NCBI RefSeq assembly: GCF_014137995.1
Contig: NZ_JACGWV010000001.1
Span: 1,922,001 to 1,986,000, forward strand
From: Promicromonospora sukumoe
GTDB taxonomy: Bacteria; Actinomycetota; Actinomycetes; Actinomycetales; Cellulomonadaceae
DNA length: 64,000 nucleotides
Reading direction: 5' to 3'
Positions within the stretch are counted from its first letter, which is position 1. Every line of letters starts with the position of its first letter. This document shows positions 60,952 to 64,000 of the stretch, one piece after another. A model generated the notes under the pieces. It was not told the origin of the DNA and did not search any database. It was given only the letters and a program-made list of their open reading frames with translations. A program made the translations under genes and the position numbers.

Positions 60952-61593
60952 TCAGCGGCTCAGGACGCCCCGCACCGCGTCGACGACGGTCTGGAAGACG
61001 GGGTCGGGCGCCGTCTCGGCCGTGTGCCGAGACGCCCCGCCCCACGCGGCCGGCAGGCCCTCGCCGAGGGCCGTCCGGCGCCTCAGCTCGGCGGCGAAGG
61101 CATCGACCGCGCGTGCCGTCGCGGTGTCGTCGCCGCTCACTGCCCGACCTGCCGCCTCGACGGAGCGAACGACCAGTGCCTGGCCGGACTCGGTGGCGCT
61201 GTCACAGGTTTCGCTGAACGCTCTCAGTCCGGCCTCCCACGCGGCGCTCTCGCTCGCTACGGCGTACGGGTACCAGGCCCGGGCGGCGGCCCGCAGGGCC
61301 GCCACCGCTCCCGCGCCGATCTCGTCGGCGACCCGGGCCGCGTCGGCCGCGGCCCCTGCACCCGCTCGAAGCGACACGAGCGTCGCGTCGTCCGCTGCCT
61401 CGGCCCGCTCTCCTGCGGCGGCGATCGCTTCGTACGCGGCGCGCACACAGCTCGCCTCGAGCGGCTGTGGGCCTTGCACCTCGGCGGCCCGTGCGATGTC
61501 GGTCCTCAGCGAATCGACGTCGAGGGCATCGGGGCCGATCCCGCGCGAGAGGTTCTCGGATGCTGCTCGTGCGCTGCGTGGTTCGGTGCCCAT
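60952..61593 (-). CDS. Ala-rich helical protein of unknown function
   Basis: 213-aa protein with about a third Ala. It is predicted entirely helical (AAGERAEAADDATLVSLRAG, AARVADEIGAGAVAALRAAA). There are no transmembrane helices, no signal peptide and no recognised domain. CAGGAGG precedes the ATG at 61593. Its promoter region has the blocks GTTCACCCTCCGG and GCCTACGGTCAC found upstream of the SulP gene at 25.3 kb, so it may belong to the same regulon as the sulfatase island. A role cannot be proposed. Confidence 0.7.
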   Translation of the reverse strand: MGTEPRSARAASENLSRGIGPDALDVDSLRTDIARAAEVQGPQPLEASCVRAAYEAIAAAGERAEAADDATLVSLRAGAGAAADAARVADEIGAGAVAALRAAARAWYPYAVASESAAWEAGLRAFSETCDSATESGQALVVRSVEAAGRAVSGDDTATARAVDAFAAELRRRTALGEGLPAAWGGASRHTAETAPDPVFQTVVDAVRGVLSR

Positions 61594-61697
61594 GTCGGCC
61601 TCCTGAGGTCGGTCCGGTGACCGTAGGCGTCCCACTCCTCCATGGGTTGCCGGTCGTTGTCCGGAGGGTGAACGAGGTGCCAAGTCCGGCCGCATCG

Positions 61698-62804
61698 TCA
61701 CCGACGGGCTTCGTGCCTCTCCGTGGTGACCTCGGCCAGCACGTCCGGGAGCGGCTCGACACCCAGGCCCGGACCGGTCGGGACGCCCAGCGACCCGTCC
61801 TCCAGGACGAAGGGCTCCGTGATGTCGGTGGCGTAGTACCGGTCGGAGGCCGAGACGTCGCCGGGCAGCGTGAACCCGGGCAGCGCGGCCAGGGCGACGT
61901 TCCCTGCCCGGCCGATCCCGGTCTCCAGCATCCCGCCGCACCAGACCGGCACCCCGGACGCCGCGCAGACGTCGTGGATGCGGCGTGCCTCCAGGTACCC
62001 GCCGACCCGGCCGGGCTTGATGTTCACGATCTCGCAGGCACCCAGCGCGATGGCGTCGGCGGCGGACCGGGCCGACACCACGGACTCGTCCAGGCAGATG
62101 GGCGTGCGCAGGCGCCGGGCGAGCGCCGCGTGCCCGCGCAGGTCCTCCTCGTCCAGGGGCTGCTCCACGAGCAGCAGGTCGAAGGCGTCGAGGCGGGCGA
62201 GGTGCCGCGCGTCGCCGAGCGTGTAGGCGGCGTTGGCGTCGACCTGTAGCAGCAGGTCGTCCCCGAACCGTTCGCGGACGGCGGCCACCGGCGTCACGTC
62301 CCAGCCCGGCTCGATCTTCAGCTTGATCCGCTGGTAGCCCTGGTCGAGGTACCGGCCGACGGCGTCCAGCAGCTCCGGCACGGAGTCCATGATCCCCACG
62401 GAGACGCCGCTCGGGACGCGGTCGGCCACCGCGCCGAGACTGGTCGCGAACGACATGCCGTGCGCGCGCAGCTCGGCGTCGAGCACCGCGGCCTCCAGTG
62501 CCGCCTTGGCGATGCGGTGCCCCTTGACCCGGGCCAGGAGCGGCGCGACGCGGTGCGCCGTCACCGACTCGGCGGCGAGCAGGGTCGGGACGAGGTGCCG
62601 CAGCAGCACGTCCTGCGCGCTCTCCAGGTACTCCGAGGAGTAGCTGGCGTCCGCCCCGGCCACGCACTCGCCCCACCCCACGGCGTCGGGCGTCGTGACC
62701 TGGACCAGGAGCGCGGGCCGCTCGTGCTCGATCCCGAGCGAGGTGCGGAATGGGGCGACCAGGGGCAGGGAGATCCGGTGGACCGTGATCCGTTCGATCC
62801 GCAT
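61698..62804 (-). CDS. N-succinylamino acid racemase / o-succinylbenzoate synthase-type enolase-superfamily enzyme
   Basis: 368-aa enolase-superfamily protein. Active-site residues fall at the positions known from the Amycolatopsis racemase: KxK (Lys161, Lys163) in RIKLKIEPGW, Asp189 in LLLQVDANAAY, Glu214 in LLVEQPLDEE, Asp239 in ICLDESVVS and Lys263 in VNIKPGRVGGY. It can therefore catalyse proton exchange at an alpha-carbon (N-succinyl- or N-acyl-amino acid racemisation, or OSB synthesis). It is coupled by TGATG overlap to the GNAT gene, which favours the amino-acid racemase role over menaquinone synthesis, as no men genes are nearby. Confidence 0.9.
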   Translation of the reverse strand: MRIERITVHRISLPLVAPFRTSLGIEHERPALLVQVTTPDAVGWGECVAGADASYSSEYLESAQDVLLRHLVPTLLAAESVTAHRVAPLLARVKGHRIAKAALEAAVLDAELRAHGMSFATSLGAVADRVPSGVSVGIMDSVPELLDAVGRYLDQGYQRIKLKIEPGWDVTPVAAVRERFGDDLLLQVDANAAYTLGDARHLARLDAFDLLLVEQPLDEEDLRGHAALARRLRTPICLDESVVSARSAADAIALGACEIVNIKPGRVGGYLEARRIHDVCAASGVPVWCGGMLETGIGRAGNVALAALPGFTLPGDVSASDRYYATDITEPFVLEDGSLGVPTGPGLGVEPLPDVLAEVTTERHEARR

Positions 62805-63727
62805 CAGACCGCTCCGTCCTCGACGATGTAGCCGCACAGCGTCCGGTCGAAGTCGACCACCCGGCCGCCGTCGGCCAGCAGTGCGCCGAGCGTGTCGCGG
62901 ACGGCGGTCCGCCAGTCCGCGGCGATCCGCGGGTCGCGGGTGCGGAGCTGCTCGATGTCCGGCGGGACGGTCACCAGGACCGGCCCGTCGCCGAGCGGGA
63001 CGGCCCGGGGGACCGGCCGGTCGTCGACGTTCTCCAGCACCGCCCGCGGGGTCGGGCCGGCGGGCTCCGGGGCGGTGGAGGCTTCCGGCAGGGCCGCCGA
63101 CGCCGTCGTGTCGCAGGCCGCCCGCGCCCGGGGCCCGGCCAGGTCCCAGCGGAGCAGGAGCCGGTCGGACGGGTCGTCCCCGTTGATGCCGTCGGCCAGG
63201 CGGCCGTAGTGGTCGACCAGGTAGCGGTCCACCGTGCCGCCGAGCTTGCGGAGGTTGAAGTGGGCGTTGCGGGCCACGAGCGGGTCGAACGTCCAGGTGA
63301 TCTCGCCGACCCCGTGCTCCAGGACGCGCGCCCGCTGGTCGAGCTTGAGCGCGAGGCCCACGCTGCGACCGCGGGTCCCGGCGTGCACGCCGGCGATATG
63401 GCTGTGCATCCCGTTCCCGCCGGGCGGCCCCCAGAAACCGATGCAGGCCCCGATCAGCTCGCCCTCGCTGCCGGCCTCGCTGCCGCCGTCGTCCCCGGAT
63501 GCGTCGATCGCCCCGGCCACGTAGCTCCCGGCATCGGCGATCGCCTTGATCACGTCGGCCGCGATCGGGGGCTGCTCCGGCGCGGTCTGCCACACGTCGG
63601 ACAGGAACTTCTCGGTCGTGAAGCTGTCCGTCGTCGAGTCCAGGGTGCGGATGCGCACGCGGGACCGGCGGGCCGCGCGGGTGGCGCTCGCGCGCGCGGC
63701 GGTGATCGTCGAGTGGTCCAGGTCCAT
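62804..63727 (-). CDS. GNAT-superfamily acyltransferase (COG3375-like)
   Basis: 307-aa acyltransferase. SFTTEKFLSDVWQTAPEQPP, ELIGACIGFWGPPGGNGMHS, HIAGVHAGTRGRSVGLALKL with the acetyl-CoA pyrophosphate loop, and TWTFDPLVARNAHFNLRKLG are clear hallmarks of this group. Members next to NSAR/OSBS proteins in Geobacillus and actinobacteria transfer succinyl to D-amino acids, forming a D-to-L conversion pathway with a desuccinylase. No desuccinylase is visible in this window. It precedes and overlaps the racemase gene by one base. An upstream promoter was not identified. Confidence 0.88.
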   Translation of the reverse strand: MDLDHSTITAARASATRAARRSRVRIRTLDSTTDSFTTEKFLSDVWQTAPEQPPIAADVIKAIADAGSYVAGAIDASGDDGGSEAGSEGELIGACIGFWGPPGGNGMHSHIAGVHAGTRGRSVGLALKLDQRARVLEHGVGEITWTFDPLVARNAHFNLRKLGGTVDRYLVDHYGRLADGINGDDPSDRLLLRWDLAGPRARAACDTTASAALPEASTAPEPAGPTPRAVLENVDDRPVPRAVPLGDGPVLVTVPPDIEQLRTRDPRIAADWRTAVRDTLGALLADGGRVVDFDRTLCGYIVEDGAV

Positions 63728-63871
63728 ACCCGCATCATGGGCGATCGCCGGACCGCTCGACGACCGCTCGCCGCGTTCGGCGGCCGATCGATATGACCGT
63801 TTGTTCCGTGTTCATGGAAGGGACATCCGCAGTCAGCCCCGCAGATGCGTTCGGCACGTTCCGTGTCCGCC

Positions 63872-64000
63872 ATGAGTCGGGGAGCGGGGAGTCGGGGAGT
63901 GGGCACGTACAGGCGGCAGATCCGTACCGGACGCCAGGACGTGACAGACCTCGCGGGCGCGACGGTCGCCGCGCTGGCCGAGGCCGCACGCAGGCTGAAC
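63872..64000 (+). CDS. Start of an unidentified gene, 3' end outside window
   Basis: 43 codons from ATG at 63872 are open to the window edge: a short Gly/Ser/Arg-rich start with the repeat GTCGGGGAG, then QIRTGRQDVTDLAGATVAAL and AEAARRLN. The latter segment looks like the beginning of a helical domain, but no family is recognisable. Other starts (GTG at 63899 or later) are possible. The 140 bases before it contain no clear promoter. Annotation is tentative. Confidence 0.35.
   Translation, partial: MSRGAGSRGVGTYRRQIRTGRQDVTDLAGATVAALAEAARRLN

Overview
This is a very GC-rich window with many GTG and TTG starts, ATGA-type gene overlaps, MmyB-like XRE regulators, F420-type LLM oxidoreductases and an MsiK-type sugar-importer ATPase. 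Together these point to an actinobacterium, probably Micrococcales near Cellulomonadaceae or Promicromonosporaceae (inference; no rRNA or marker gene is present). The segment is chromosomal in character, with no phage, plasmid or CRISPR machinery.

Layout. (1) 0-11 kb: the end of nhaA; a TetR-controlled ABC exporter; a lone KtrB-type K+ channel; a TetR/SDR divergent pair with a large operator; a MarR/LLM pair; a second LLM oxidoreductase; and two modules pairing an XRE regulator with NTF2-like or SDR enzymes. (2) 11-28.8 kb: a stress and sulfur island. It holds DUF6325 and SHOCT proteins, an AI-2E-family transporter, two SulP permeases, two large formylglycine-type arylsulfatases, the decayed tail of a third sulfatase, a MalT/LuxR-type regulator, DUF7144 and DUF1269 membrane proteins and a GAP-family protein. 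Four promoter regions carry the same dyad, TCACC(C/T)-N5-GGGTGA, which suggests one local regulon. (3) 28.9-30.95 kb: a 1.9-kb patch of gene fragments (truncated TetR, orphan Imm51-like immunity protein, small membrane protein) bracketed by a 68-bp direct repeat. Each repeat copy is followed by an intrinsic terminator. (4) 31-42.4 kb: Zn-alcohol dehydrogenase diverging from a GH65 enzyme translationally coupled to a P1B-type ATPase; an MFS exporter; an MHYT sensor; and an ABC exporter diverging from a NarL-type two-component system. (5) 42.4-54.2 kb: a GntR-controlled catabolic operon of GH39 glycosidase, aldo/keto reductase, sugar ABC importer without ATPase, SDR, TIM-like isomerase, AP-endonuclease-fold isomerase/epimerase, DhaK-DhaL kinase and RpiB-like isomerase. 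The last four match the tetrulose-phosphate to erythrose-4-phosphate logic of erythritol/threitol catabolism. (6) 54.2-64 kb: a sulfite-oxidase-like membrane enzyme behind an orphan signal-peptide ORF, a secreted GH43 enzyme, two VOC proteins, a WYL regulator, the MsiK-type ATPase, an Ala-rich unknown, an N-succinylamino-acid racemase/OSBS with a coupled GNAT acyltransferase, and a gene start at the edge.

How the parts work together. The GH39 operon would import a glycoside, hydrolyse it and feed a four-carbon sugar into the pentose phosphate pathway; the MsiK-type ATPase at 59.8 kb is the obvious candidate to power its importer. The sulfatases and SulP permeases would release and move sulfate. 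The GH65, P-type ATPase and alcohol dehydrogenase group resembles the dormancy- and stress-linked gene sets of other actinobacteria. All functional statements are read from sequence motifs and family knowledge; no search was run.
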